From NCBI GenBank assembly GCA_937915045.1, contig CALDNM010000014.1, forward strand, positions 1-11,496: a stretch of DNA of 11,496 nt, written 5' to 3'. Positions within the stretch are counted from its first letter, which is position 1. Each line of letters starts with the position of its first letter. The position numbers and the translations under genes were made by a program. Below, piece after piece: positions 1 through 6,717 of this stretch. The notes below the pieces were generated by a model. It had not been told where the DNA came from. It saw only the letters and a list, made by a program, of their open reading frames with translations, and did not search any database. This DNA comes from an uncultured Clostridia bacterium. GTDB lineage: Bacteria > Bacillota > Clostridia > Peptostreptococcales > Anaerovoracaceae.

Positions 1-7
1 TCAGGTT

Positions 8-19
8 GTATCAGAATAC
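8..19. promoter_or_regulatory. Possible GntR-type operator palindrome
   Basis: The 12-mer GTATCAGAATAC has perfect GTAT/ATAC arms around a four-base centre. Palindromes with GTAT/ATAC half-sites are known targets of FadR-subfamily GntR regulators, and this one lies about 125 bases upstream of such a gene, so autoregulation is plausible. A second small palindrome, ACATATGT, lies at 33-40. The assignment rests on symmetry and position only. The site is rather far from the best promoter and could be a chance match in AT-rich DNA. Confidence 0.25.
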
Positions 20-83
20 TTCTCAAAGTGTAACATATGTGTTGACAGTTAAGAAATCCAAGCAATTGCAATCAAAGTAACTA

Positions 84-112
84 TTCCAAAACAATGACCC
101 AGATGATATAAT
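84..112 (+). promoter_or_regulatory. Predicted sigma-A promoter of the GntR regulator gene
   Basis: A perfect -10 hexamer TATAAT (107-112) carries an extended -10 TG (104-105). A weaker -35, TTCCAA (84-89), lies 17 bases upstream. The start site would fall near 119, giving a short leader before the TTG start at 146. A consensus TTGACA at 42-47 also exists but has no good -10 at the right distance. Confidence 0.55.
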
Positions 113-131
113 AAAGACATATGAAAATGTG

Positions 132-138
132 CGGAGGA
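132..138 (+). promoter_or_regulatory. Ribosome binding site that fixes a TTG start
   Basis: CGGAGGA lies about eight bases before TTG at 146. No ATG in the same frame lies close to this site, so the Shine-Dalgarno position selects TTG as the start codon of the GntR gene. Confidence 0.7.
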
Positions 139-145
139 AAAGAAA

Positions 146-796
146 TTGCAAAATAAAGAACCATCATTACGTGGAAACGCAGTAAAAAGGATTGTTAAGG
201 AAATACAGTCTGGAGAGCTGGCTCCAAACGTGGCACTAACAGAGGCACAAATTTGTGAAAAGTTTGGCCTTAGCAGGACTCCGGCGAGAGAAGCTCTGAT
301 CGAACTTGTCACTAATGGAATTATGATAAAAATTCCAAGAAAAGGATACTGCGTTAGAGAATTTACAACAAAAGATAAACTCGATATTTACGCAGTACTT
401 GCAATCAACGACGCGTTTGCAGCAAAACTTGCCATGGATCATATGACTGAAGAAGACTATATGAAAATGAACAAGCTGATCGATTTGATGGATATTTCCA
501 TCAAATACAAGAACTATTATGATTACAATGAACAACAGTCGGATTTTCATCAAGTTTATACTGATAAATGTGGGAATCAGTTCTTGATCGATAAATTGCT
601 GGAAATAAAAGAAAGCGTTCCTCATTATATCTATTACTCCGATTCTTCGGATAAAGTCTTTGACGCGTGCAAAGAAGCTAATAATGAACATATTCAGATA
701 GTGAAATTCTTTAAAGCACATGATTTGGAAAAACTTACAGACTTACTGGTAAATACGCACTGGATCGCAAAAGAAAAATATATTGATATGATTTGA
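146..796 (+). CDS. GntR-family transcriptional regulator, FadR/FCD subfamily
   Basis: This is a 216-residue cytoplasmic DNA-binding regulator that probably senses a small carboxylate or amino-acid-like ligand. Residues about 10-70 form the GntR winged helix-turn-helix: the recognition segment reads EKFGLSRTPAREAL near 38-51 and the wing includes RKGYCV. Residues about 75-210 match the all-helical FCD effector domain. The metal-binding histidines are visible at H135 (in DFH), H182 (in EHIQI) and H205. The position four residues before H135, often Asp in this family, is Gln here. Length is normal for the subfamily. The TTG start is set by the GGAGG site at 133-137. A terminator follows directly, and the next gene is an OFA transporter on the same strand, which is the likeliest target (inference). 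The gene is AT-rich compared with genes further right. Confidence 0.88.
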   Translation: MQNKEPSLRGNAVKRIVKEIQSGELAPNVALTEAQICEKFGLSRTPAREALIELVTNGIMIKIPRKGYCVREFTTKDKLDIYAVLAINDAFAAKLAMDHMTEEDYMKMNKLIDLMDISIKYKNYYDYNEQQSDFHQVYTDKCGNQFLIDKLLEIKESVPHYIYYSDSSDKVFDACKEANNEHIQIVKFFKAHDLEKLTDLLVNTHWIAKEKYIDMI

Positions 797-820
797 CACA
801 AAAAACATAGCATTATCGAG

Positions 821-867
821 GCAGACTTTCTTTAACAATGATGGTAAAGAAGGTCTGCTATTATTTT
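821..867 (+). terminator. Intrinsic terminator after the GntR gene
   Basis: An inverted repeat pairs GCAGACTTTCTTTA (821-834) with TAAAGAAGGTCTGC (845-858), with one G-U pair and a short loop, followed by a T-rich TATTATTTT tract. It begins 25 bases after the stop codon of the GntR gene. It separates most of that transcript from the transporter downstream, although readthrough is possible because no clear second promoter is seen. Confidence 0.75.
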
Positions 868-894
868 AAAGTAACATGAGCAATTAGGACGAGA

Positions 895-2133
895 ATGAAT
901 AATATAAAGAAAAAAGCGAAGAAAAACAGAGACAGTATTATGGAGCTGTCAGCAGGGATAGTAGTGCTGACTTTTGTGGGCTTGCTTTATGCATGGTCGA
1001 TTTTTAAAGATCCGCTCATGAAAATGTTTGAGACCTGGTCCCTTTCTCATATATCATTGACCTTCACTATTTCAATGATATCTTTCTGCTTAGGCGGATT
1101 TGTCTCTGGCAAAAAGTTGCCGAAATGGGGCTATAGAAAAACTTGCATTGTGGCTACATCGCTGCTTTTCGCGGGGTTTATGGGGGCCTCTATGATTCCG
1201 GCAGGCGCGCCAAGGGACGCGCTTCTAATGCTATACTTTTTTTACGGTATTTGCTGCGGCAGCGGAGTGGGCATAGAATTCAATGCCATCTTTGGAACGA
1301 TAGTTGTAAAAACAGATGAAAGAGTAGGTGTTGTGTCCGGGGCGCTGCTGATGGGATTTGGAATGGGCGGAGTGATCCTTGGAGTGGCTGCTGATGCCCT
1401 AATAGAACGTATTGGACTGCTTGCGGCATTTAGAGTATTGGCTGTTCTGATTTTATTAATACAGTGTGGCAGCATTTTGTTTATAAAAGATGCTAAAAAA
1501 ATAGAACGAGATAGTGCAGAGCTTTTGACAGACGATGCTATCGACTTTCAGCCGAAGCAGATGATCAAAACAGGACAGTTCTGGCGATTTATGATATGGG
1601 TCACGATGCTGGATTCATCATGCCTTCTCATCATAGATAATGCGGCGCAGATCGTGCTCGCTTTTGGCGCGCCGGCTGTCGCCGGATTGATAGTTCTTGT
1701 GTTCAATGGATGCGGAAGGCTCATTGTCGGTACTATATTTGACATTGCAGGATTGAATAAAACGATGTGTATTAATTCAATATTCGTCTTTCTGTCGGGG
1801 ACATTGCTTTTCATGGGGACCAGGACCGATAATGTCTTTTTTATAATGATAGGTCTTGTGTTCAGCGGACTTGCGTATGGGGGAAATCCGGCTATCGCTT
1901 CCCCAATGACGAAGATGGTATTTGGGCAACGGCATTACGCGGTAAATTTCAGTATCGTGAACTGCAGCGTTATTCCTGCAGCGATACTTGGCCCTATGCT
2001 TTCCGCATGCCTCCTGGAGAAGTCGGAAGGGAATTATACCAGCACGTTCATTATGATAATAATTCTTTCGGTCGTTAGCGGATTAGTACTGCTATTTAGC
2101 GGAATCAAGAATAAACAAGGTAAAAAGAAATAA
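895..2133 (+). CDS. OFA-family MFS transporter (oxalate/formate antiporter-like)
   Basis: This is a 412-residue inner-membrane carrier of the major facilitator superfamily with about 12 hydrophobic segments. The first helix and loop carry the OFA hallmark LLYAWSIFKDP (30-40), followed by SLTFTISMISFCLGGF. Later conserved blocks are SGALLMGFGMGG (148-159), GRLIVGTIFDIAG (274-286) and YGGNPAIASPMTKMVFG (328-344). A charged loop at about 197-225 divides the two six-helix halves. OFA members exchange or import small organic acids, so the substrate could be a carboxylate; the sequence does not identify it. The start ATG at 895 has only a weak TAGGACGAG ribosome site. The WFP motif that its paralogue at 10834 carries before the SG helix is replaced by VVKTDERVG here. 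The gene is AT-rich and follows a GntR regulator that may control it. Confidence 0.87.
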   Translation: MNNIKKKAKKNRDSIMELSAGIVVLTFVGLLYAWSIFKDPLMKMFETWSLSHISLTFTISMISFCLGGFVSGKKLPKWGYRKTCIVATSLLFAGFMGASMIPAGAPRDALLMLYFFYGICCGSGVGIEFNAIFGTIVVKTDERVGVVSGALLMGFGMGGVILGVAADALIERIGLLAAFRVLAVLILLIQCGSILFIKDAKKIERDSAELLTDDAIDFQPKQMIKTGQFWRFMIWVTMLDSSCLLIIDNAAQIVLAFGAPAVAGLIVLVFNGCGRLIVGTIFDIAGLNKTMCINSIFVFLSGTLLFMGTRTDNVFFIMIGLVFSGLAYGGNPAIASPMTKMVFGQRHYAVNFSIVNCSVIPAAILGPMLSACLLEKSEGNYTSTFIMIIILSVVSGLVLLFSGIKNKQGKKK

Positions 2134-2198
2134 AACTAGAGTAGTGATCGGCGCACAGACGAAAAACGTGTTACGATAATGAAAAAAGGAGAAAAAGA

Positions 2199-2602
2199 AT
2201 GACTAGCTATAAATCAAAAGCTCTCACGGGTGCGTGTCTGTCGATGTGCTTCTTGGCATGGCGACGGCGGACGCGCTCGGTGTGCCGGTCGAGTTCATGA
2301 GCAGAGACGAGCTGATACTACTGCATGCACATTGACGGCGGCGATCCGATAAAGCCGGAGGAGTCGGGGACAGTCTCGAGGCGGCGCTGTGGTGCGTGCT
2401 GAATACCGAAAACTATCAGGATGCTGCCGTGACCGCGGTCAATTTGGGAGAAGATACAGACACCGTTGCAGCGATCACAGGCTCGATCACGGGGATACTC
2501 TACGGAAGCGATTCGATACCCGCGGAGTGGCTGAAGGTCTTGGCGCGGACGGATGAACTGGTCGATCTGGCGAAAAGATATGATGAGGCGATCAGGCGGT
2601 AA
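2199..2602 (+). pseudogene. Decayed ADP-ribosylglycohydrolase (ARH/DraG-like) gene
   Basis: Three out-of-frame pieces of one ADP-ribosylglycohydrolase can be read. An intact ribosome site (AAGGAG) and ATG at 2199 begin an N-terminus that is then frameshifted near 2240. About 2244-2310 encodes LLGMATADALGVPVEFMSRDEL, the conserved N-terminal block. After an internal deletion near 2318, a +1 frame encodes HIDGGDPIKPEESG. Another frame change near 2371 leads into SLEAALWCVLNTENYQDAAVTAVNLGEDTDTVAAITGSITGILYG and an intact C-terminal end, IPAEWLKVL to the TAA at 2600-2602. The LGEDTDTVAA motif holds the C-terminal metal-binding Asp pair. Intact family members run about 250-350 residues; here only about 120 codons remain and the middle is gone, so this cannot be an active enzyme. 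The ancestor would have removed ADP-ribose from modified proteins or related substrates. It matches the GC-richer background of the window. Confidence 0.85.
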
Positions 2603-2660
2603 ATACATTCTTAAAAGTGATAAATGCCAAAACGCCGAAAAAATCGAAATCTGCATGAAT

Positions 2661-2757
2661 TTGGGGACTATGGCACTTTTAGGTTATTTGAATTCGGGGA
2701 TAAAGGCACTTTTAGCAAAAAAAAGATTTGGGGATCACGTCTTTAAGTGATATAATC
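2661..2757. repeat. Three-unit direct repeat of about 33-34 bp upstream of the ATPase gene
   Basis: Units begin at 2661, 2694 and 2728 with TTGGGGA, TCGGGGA and TTGGGGA. The first two share GGCACTTTTAG at 2672-2682 and 2705-2715 at matching offsets. The third is diverged after GGGGATCACG but overlaps the predicted promoter of the ATPase gene. A reverse-oriented TAAAAGTG (2612-2619) matches the complement of the shared CACTTTTA. The regular spacing suggests a protein-binding site array rather than simple sequence. Function is unknown. Confidence 0.6.
2728..2756 (+). promoter_or_regulatory. Predicted promoter of the DUF4143 ATPase gene
   Basis: The -10 is a perfect TATAAT (2751-2756) with extended -10 TG at 2748-2749. 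The -35 position, exactly 17 bases upstream, is TTGGGG (2728-2733), which is also the start of the third repeat unit. A factor binding the repeat would therefore contact the -35 region. The -35 is poor, so activation by such a factor, or reliance on the extended -10, is plausible. Confidence 0.55.
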
Positions 2758-2796
2758 TACTGAGTAAGCAGTGTTGGACAGCAAGGGGAGATAGCC

Positions 2797-4137
2797 ATGA
2801 GTGAAAGAATTTTCAAACGAAAAATATATGAAAAGATGCTTCGGTGGAAAGAAGAATCAAATGGTAAAACGGGGTTATTGATAAAGGGGGCAAGGCGAGT
2901 CGGCAAGTCTACGATCGTTGAGGAATTCGCGAAGAGAGAATATGAGACTTATATCTTGATAGACTTCTCCAATACATCCAGAGAGATATCTCAATTATTT
3001 GATGACATGTCTGACTTGAATTATTTTTTTCTTAGGCTTCAGCTGCTTTTCAATACAGACCTGCATGAAAGGAACTCTGTGATCATATTCGATGAGGTAC
3101 AGCTTCAGCCGCTTGCGAGGCAAGCAATAAAACATCTCGTGAAGGACGGAAGATATGATTATATTGAAACGGGTTCGCTGATAAGCATAAAAAAGAATAT
3201 CAAGGACATTCTTATTCCAAGCGAGGAAACGCGTTTGACTATGTATCCGATGGATCATGAAGAATTTAGATGGGCGCTTGATGATAAAACTACAGTCGGG
3301 CTGATCAGGACTGCTTTTGAAAACGGAGTTTCTTTGGGGAATGAGGTCCACCGCAAGCTTATGCGTGATTTCAGGCTGTATATGCTGGTTGGCGGTATGC
3401 CGCAGGCTGTGAATGAATATATAGATACGAATAATTTCAGCAAGGTCGACATTGTTAAGAGAAATATTTTGGAGTTATATGAGGACGATTTCAGGAAGAT
3501 CGACCCATCGGGAAGTCTTACTGCTCTTTTTGATGCGATTCCGGCTCAGCTAAGCAAGAATGCTTCCAGATACAGAGCTTCAAGCATCGATCCTAGAATC
3601 AAATCGAAAAGAGCGTCCAATTATATTGCGGATATGGTCGACTCATTGACTGTGAATATCGCCTATCACGCGGATGATCCAAATGTGGGGATGTCATTGA
3701 CTAAAGATATCAACAGATATAAATTATTTTTGAGTGATACAGGACTGTTTGTCACACTGGCATTCAAAGATAAAGATTTCACGGAAAATATTATTTATGA
3801 AAAGCTGCTGAGCGATAAAATTGCCACTAATCTCGGCTATGTGTATGAAAATGCAGTTGCGCAGATGCTTCAAACTGCGGGAAATGAGTTATTCTATTAT
3901 ACTTTTTTAAATGAGACATCGAATCACAGTTATGAAATCGATTTTATATTATCTAGAGGCAGCAAGATCTGCCCGGTCGAAGTCAAATCGTCGGGATACA
4001 GGACGCATGCTTCTATAGACGCGTTTTCACAGAAATATTCTGAGAGGGTCAGAGAAAAATATCTCATATATACAAAAGATATGCAAAGGGAAAAGGACAT
4101 AATGATGATCCCTGCATATATGACACCGTTCATATAG
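2797..4137 (+). CDS. AAA-family ATPase with DUF4143 and PD-(D/E)XK-like C-terminus
   Basis: This 446-residue protein has the usual length and order of the AAA_14/DUF4143 family. The N-terminal ATPase has Walker A GARRVGKST (31-39), Walker B VIIFDE (95-100; D99, E100) and a TGS sensor-like motif (125-127). The family block PMDHEEF is at 151-157 and GGMPQAV at 199-205. The DUF4143 part includes LYEDDFRK and LSDTGLF, and GYVYENAVAQML (347-358) opens the C-terminal domain. That domain has E380, D382 and the EVKSS core (E395, K397), which fits a PD-(D/E)XK nuclease-like fold. Most family members have no assigned function; roles in mobile elements, defence or stress have been suggested but not settled. 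ATG at 2797 follows a strong AAGGGGAGA site. The gene is AT-rich and stands alone between an ARH remnant and a GGDEF gene, consistent with acquisition by transfer (inference). Confidence 0.9.
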   Translation: MSERIFKRKIYEKMLRWKEESNGKTGLLIKGARRVGKSTIVEEFAKREYETYILIDFSNTSREISQLFDDMSDLNYFFLRLQLLFNTDLHERNSVIIFDEVQLQPLARQAIKHLVKDGRYDYIETGSLISIKKNIKDILIPSEETRLTMYPMDHEEFRWALDDKTTVGLIRTAFENGVSLGNEVHRKLMRDFRLYMLVGGMPQAVNEYIDTNNFSKVDIVKRNILELYEDDFRKIDPSGSLTALFDAIPAQLSKNASRYRASSIDPRIKSKRASNYIADMVDSLTVNIAYHADDPNVGMSLTKDINRYKLFLSDTGLFVTLAFKDKDFTENIIYEKLLSDKIATNLGYVYENAVAQMLQTAGNELFYYTFLNETSNHSYEIDFILSRGSKICPVEVKSSGYRTHASIDAFSQKYSERVREKYLIYTKDMQREKDIMMIPAYMTPFI

Positions 4138-4171
4138 AAAACCTTTTCATGTATTCATGCCTGAAATGAGG

Positions 4172-4177
4172 TATAAT
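4172..4177 (+). promoter_or_regulatory. Possible -10 element of the diguanylate cyclase gene
   Basis: A perfect TATAAT lies 46 bases before the TTG start at 4224, in the 86-base gap after the ATPase gene. No convincing -35 or extended -10 accompanies it, so the promoter call is tentative. Confidence 0.35.
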
Positions 4178-4209
4178 AAGAGAAACAAGGGATCAGAACA
4201 TTTATAGGC

Positions 4210-4218
4210 AGGGGTGAT
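4210..4218 (+). promoter_or_regulatory. Ribosome binding site that fixes a TTG start
   Basis: AGGGGTGAT, a near-consensus Shine-Dalgarno, ends five bases before TTG at 4224. It selects TTG as the start of the GGDEF gene. The next in-frame ATG lies well inside the first membrane segment and lacks such a site. Confidence 0.7.
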
Positions 4219-4223
4219 ACCAC

Positions 4224-5351
4224 TTGGGGATCTTTAAGGGCAACAGGGCAAGTCAGCGCAGCGAGCAGGAACTGTTTCGAAATAATAAAGAGGACGTGAC
4301 GACACTGAACTCGAAAGTGCTCGTCGCGATTTCAGGCGTGCTCACATTGGTTTTTCTGATCCTGATCGTGATCGCGATGATCGTTCCGTCATATCATATG
4401 ATGCTGATCCCATATGTGGTGATCACGGCGTTGCTTGGTCTGATGTTTTTCATTTCTAAAATGTTTAAAGGCGTGCAGCCTGTTTTTTTGCTCTATACGG
4501 TTTTCATAATGTTGTTCGCCTATAGTATCACGACGAGCTGCTTTGTGATATCCAATGAGATCTGTGTCACTGTAGTGCTCGTTATAATGATGATGCCGAT
4601 CTTCATCTTGGATAAGAGCGCGCGCGTCAATGCGACGGTGATATGCCTGACGGGCATCTATCTGATCCCGGTAATGATTTTCAAAAGCGAACTTCTGGCT
4701 CTTGATGAGTTGGTGGATACGATCATAGTGCTTTTGATCGGACTGATTTTGGGAGGCTTTTTCAGGCAGATGAGGCTGGAAAATTTCGAGCTCAGGAGGC
4801 TCGGCGACCTGCGGGAAATGATAGATCAGCTGACGGGGCTTTTCAGCAGGCGGAAGCTTTTCAACACATTCAAAGAGGCAGAGAACATCAACAGCGAGCA
4901 GCGTTACTACGCTGCAGCTATGATCGATGTGGACCATTTCAAATCGTACAACGATACGTACGGACATCAGGTCGGCGACAAATGTCTTGAGGAGATCGGA
5001 AGGTGTTTCAGGAAAGCGGCAAAAAAATATCCGGTCACGTTTTATCGTTACGGCGGAGAGGAGTTCGCGGTACTCTTTGAAAGGGACGGAAAAACAGATC
5101 CGTTTTCGATCTGCCGCGAGCTGAATGAGAATGTAAGCAGCCTGCGCATCGAGAACGGAGACAATGAAGTTGGGCGTGTGACCATAAGCATAGGCCTGAC
5201 TTTTATCGGTATCGATGAGGAAACAAAGTTCGAAAGGTGGATCTATCAGGCGGATTCGGCTCTGTATTCCGCAAAGGCTAAAGGCAGGAACAGGACAGTG
5301 ATATATGAGGATGACGGCAGACAGATCAGGATGTCGTTCCGTACCAGATGA
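4224..5351 (+). CDS. Membrane-anchored GGDEF diguanylate cyclase
   Basis: This 375-residue protein should make cyclic di-GMP from two GTP at the inner face of the membrane. A short polar N-terminus is followed by about six hydrophobic segments (roughly 31-53, 59-79, 86-108, 113-129, 135-152 and 163-180), which form a sensory or anchoring module with no recognised domain name. A linker leads to the GGDEF domain (about 198-362): DQLTGLFSRR (201-210), metal-binding D235 and D237 in MIDVDHFKSYND, and an intact active-site GGEEF at 277-281. The RxxD inhibitory site normally found nine residues before the GG is KYPV here, so classical product feedback is probably absent. The catalytic residues look complete. 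The gene stands alone on its strand and its composition matches the background of the window. Confidence 0.9.
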   Translation: MGIFKGNRASQRSEQELFRNNKEDVTTLNSKVLVAISGVLTLVFLILIVIAMIVPSYHMMLIPYVVITALLGLMFFISKMFKGVQPVFLLYTVFIMLFAYSITTSCFVISNEICVTVVLVIMMMPIFILDKSARVNATVICLTGIYLIPVMIFKSELLALDELVDTIIVLLIGLILGGFFRQMRLENFELRRLGDLREMIDQLTGLFSRRKLFNTFKEAENINSEQRYYAAAMIDVDHFKSYNDTYGHQVGDKCLEEIGRCFRKAAKKYPVTFYRYGGEEFAVLFERDGKTDPFSICRELNENVSSLRIENGDNEVGRVTISIGLTFIGIDEETKFERWIYQADSALYSAKAKGRNRTVIYEDDGRQIRMSFRTR

Positions 5352-5373
5352 GGATCAGATCATAAGAAGGGAT

Positions 5374-5417
5374 ATCGCGTGTTATTTGACTAAGCCGCGC
5401 GATGCTCTTCTTTTTTT
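5374..5417 (+). terminator. Possible terminator between convergent GGDEF and MFS genes
   Basis: ATCGCG (5374-5379) can pair with CGCGAT (5398-5403), followed seven bases later by a run of seven T (5411-5417). It lies in the convergent gap and overlaps the end of the minus-strand transporter gene. The stem is short, the loop is long and the T run is displaced, so it is a weak candidate for ending the GGDEF transcript. Confidence 0.3.
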
Positions 5418-6616
5418 AGCTGTGTTTTTTCTGACGCGCGGTCGCGAAAGGAAAGCGCTGACCAAGTCAGGAAGAGCGCTGATGTGACGATCGCTGTCAT
5501 GTACGGAAGATGCGTGACTCCGGACAGAACTGAGATCGAGGAGACCGCGCTGATGAGGATCGGCACCAGGAACTGCGCGAGGTAGAGGGCCGCGGAGATG
5601 AGCGGGAGCACTGTGGCTGCCGCGGCTCTGCCGGCCTTTTTCGATCCTTCTGAAATAATGAACGGGATGCCGGCACCATTCGCGAAACCGATGAAGACAG
5701 ATCCTATGAGCGTGCCTGCCCATCCGCCGACAAATGTCAGAAGTATATAGCCCGCGAGGAACAGAGACGGCGCGAACAGTGCTGTCCTGCTTCTGAGTTT
5801 CGCTTTTATCGTCACGAACATCAGGCCGCCCGCGAACGCCGTCAGGTCCATGCCGGCCATTATGAATGTGATGAATTTCGGCGCGATGACTCCGTCTGCT
5901 GAAGTCTCGATCGCGAAGTTCGACGGGTAGATGAAAAATGTAATCATGAGCAGAAACATCGCGACGATGTACGGCAGGAATTCTTTGGCCGTGCTGTTTT
6001 TATTACGCCCAGTATTTTTGCCGGGTCTGCCTGCGGTGATGAGTTTGTCGTTCGGCAGGCAGATGAGGCATAGCACGATGCTGATGAGCCCCATCAGGTA
6101 AACGAGGAAACTCGCTCTCCAGCTGAACTGCGCGAGGATGCCGGAGATGACTGTCGCTGTGACGCCGCCCATCTGATTCATCGCGGACGAGTATCCCATC
6201 ATTTTTTCATGGGCGTCTTTCGGGAAATAAAGTGTAAGCAGTCCTGTTGAGAGCGGCATGATGATGCCGACTCCGACTCCGACGAGAGCGCGCATCGAAA
6301 GGACGGCCCAGATATTATCGAACGTCCCTGCAGCGCATCCGCCGGCGGTGTACAGGATGAGTCCTGTCATGACCATCGTCTTTATTTTCATATGCTTGCA
6401 AAGAGCCGGAAAGATAAGATTTGTGAGGACGATGAATATCGCGGGCGTGCTGATGATCATCTGTATCAGCAGCTTGTTCTCACCGGCGAAGTGATTTTCG
6501 ATCACGCCAAGAGCTGGGGCCACCGCGGCTCCCGCCATCACTGTCAGCAGCGACAGTGAAAGTATCGATGCAGCTATCGCTTTCATATTATTCTTCTTTA
6601 TATTGTTTTCGTTCAT
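5390..6616 (-). CDS. MFS transporter, DHA1-like (putative exporter)
   Basis: This 408-residue integral membrane carrier has about 12 hydrophobic segments and the usual length for a drug:proton antiporter-type MFS protein. Helix 1 reads LSLLTVMAGAAVAPALGVIE. Helix 4 carries the RALVGVGVGIIMPLSTGLL block (R109 onward), typical of the MFS motif B region. SWRASFL (165-171) marks helix 5 to 6. A charged, Lys/Arg/Asn-rich loop at about 190-212 divides the two halves. It probably exports a small molecule with proton motive force; the substrate is unknown. The ATG at 6616 has a GGAGG site (6627-6631, minus strand). A strong intrinsic terminator separates this site from the promoter, so expression is probably set by readthrough. 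It runs convergently toward the GGDEF gene and away from the hydrolase operon. Confidence 0.86.
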   Translation of the reverse strand: MNENNIKKNNMKAIAASILSLSLLTVMAGAAVAPALGVIENHFAGENKLLIQMIISTPAIFIVLTNLIFPALCKHMKIKTMVMTGLILYTAGGCAAGTFDNIWAVLSMRALVGVGVGIIMPLSTGLLTLYFPKDAHEKMMGYSSAMNQMGGVTATVISGILAQFSWRASFLVYLMGLISIVLCLICLPNDKLITAGRPGKNTGRNKNSTAKEFLPYIVAMFLLMITFFIYPSNFAIETSADGVIAPKFITFIMAGMDLTAFAGGLMFVTIKAKLRSRTALFAPSLFLAGYILLTFVGGWAGTLIGSVFIGFANGAGIPFIISEGSKKAGRAAAATVLPLISAALYLAQFLVPILISAVSSISVLSGVTHLPYMTAIVTSALFLTWSALSFRDRASEKTQLKKEEHRAA

Positions 6617-6633
6617 TATTTTCTGACCTCCAA

Positions 6634-6670
6634 TAAAAAAAGCGCAAGTCCCCGTTTGGACTTACGCTTT
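6634..6670 (-). terminator. Leader terminator/attenuator in front of the MFS gene
   Basis: Read on the minus strand, a 13-base-pair stem pairs 6658-6670 (AAAGCGTAAGTCC) with 6639-6651 (GGACTTGCGCTTT), including one G-U pair, with a six-base loop and an immediate run of seven T into 6634. This is a textbook rho-independent terminator. The GGAGG ribosome site of the MFS gene begins two or three bases beyond it, and the predicted promoter lies only about 18 bases before it. The plus strand has no T run after the stem, so the orientation is clear. Confidence 0.75.
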
Positions 6671-6687
6671 CGCAACTCAACTATAAA

Positions 6688-6717
6688 ATAGTATCACATA
6701 GAAAGCGAAAAATTCAA
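6688..6717 (-). promoter_or_regulatory. Predicted promoter of the minus-strand MFS gene
   Basis: On the minus strand, -35 TTGAAT (6717-6712) and -10 TACTAT (6693-6688) are 18 bases apart, with a TG one base before the -10 (extended -10). The start site would be near 6681. That gives a leader of about 65 bases, most of it taken up by the terminator hairpin. Confidence 0.6.

Noticed and set aside
42..70. TTGACA at 42-47 as the main GntR promoter
   Set aside because: The hexamer is perfect but no acceptable -10 lies 16-18 bases downstream; the 84-112 pair fits better.
2396..2602. Treating the C-terminal ARH fragment as a small independent gene
   Set aside because: Its start has no ribosome site and it continues homology from upstream pieces in other frames. 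It is part of the pseudogene.
6639..6681. Riboswitch in the MFS leader
   Set aside because: Only about ten bases precede the terminator stem and I see no known aptamer core, so I call it a leader terminator of unknown control.
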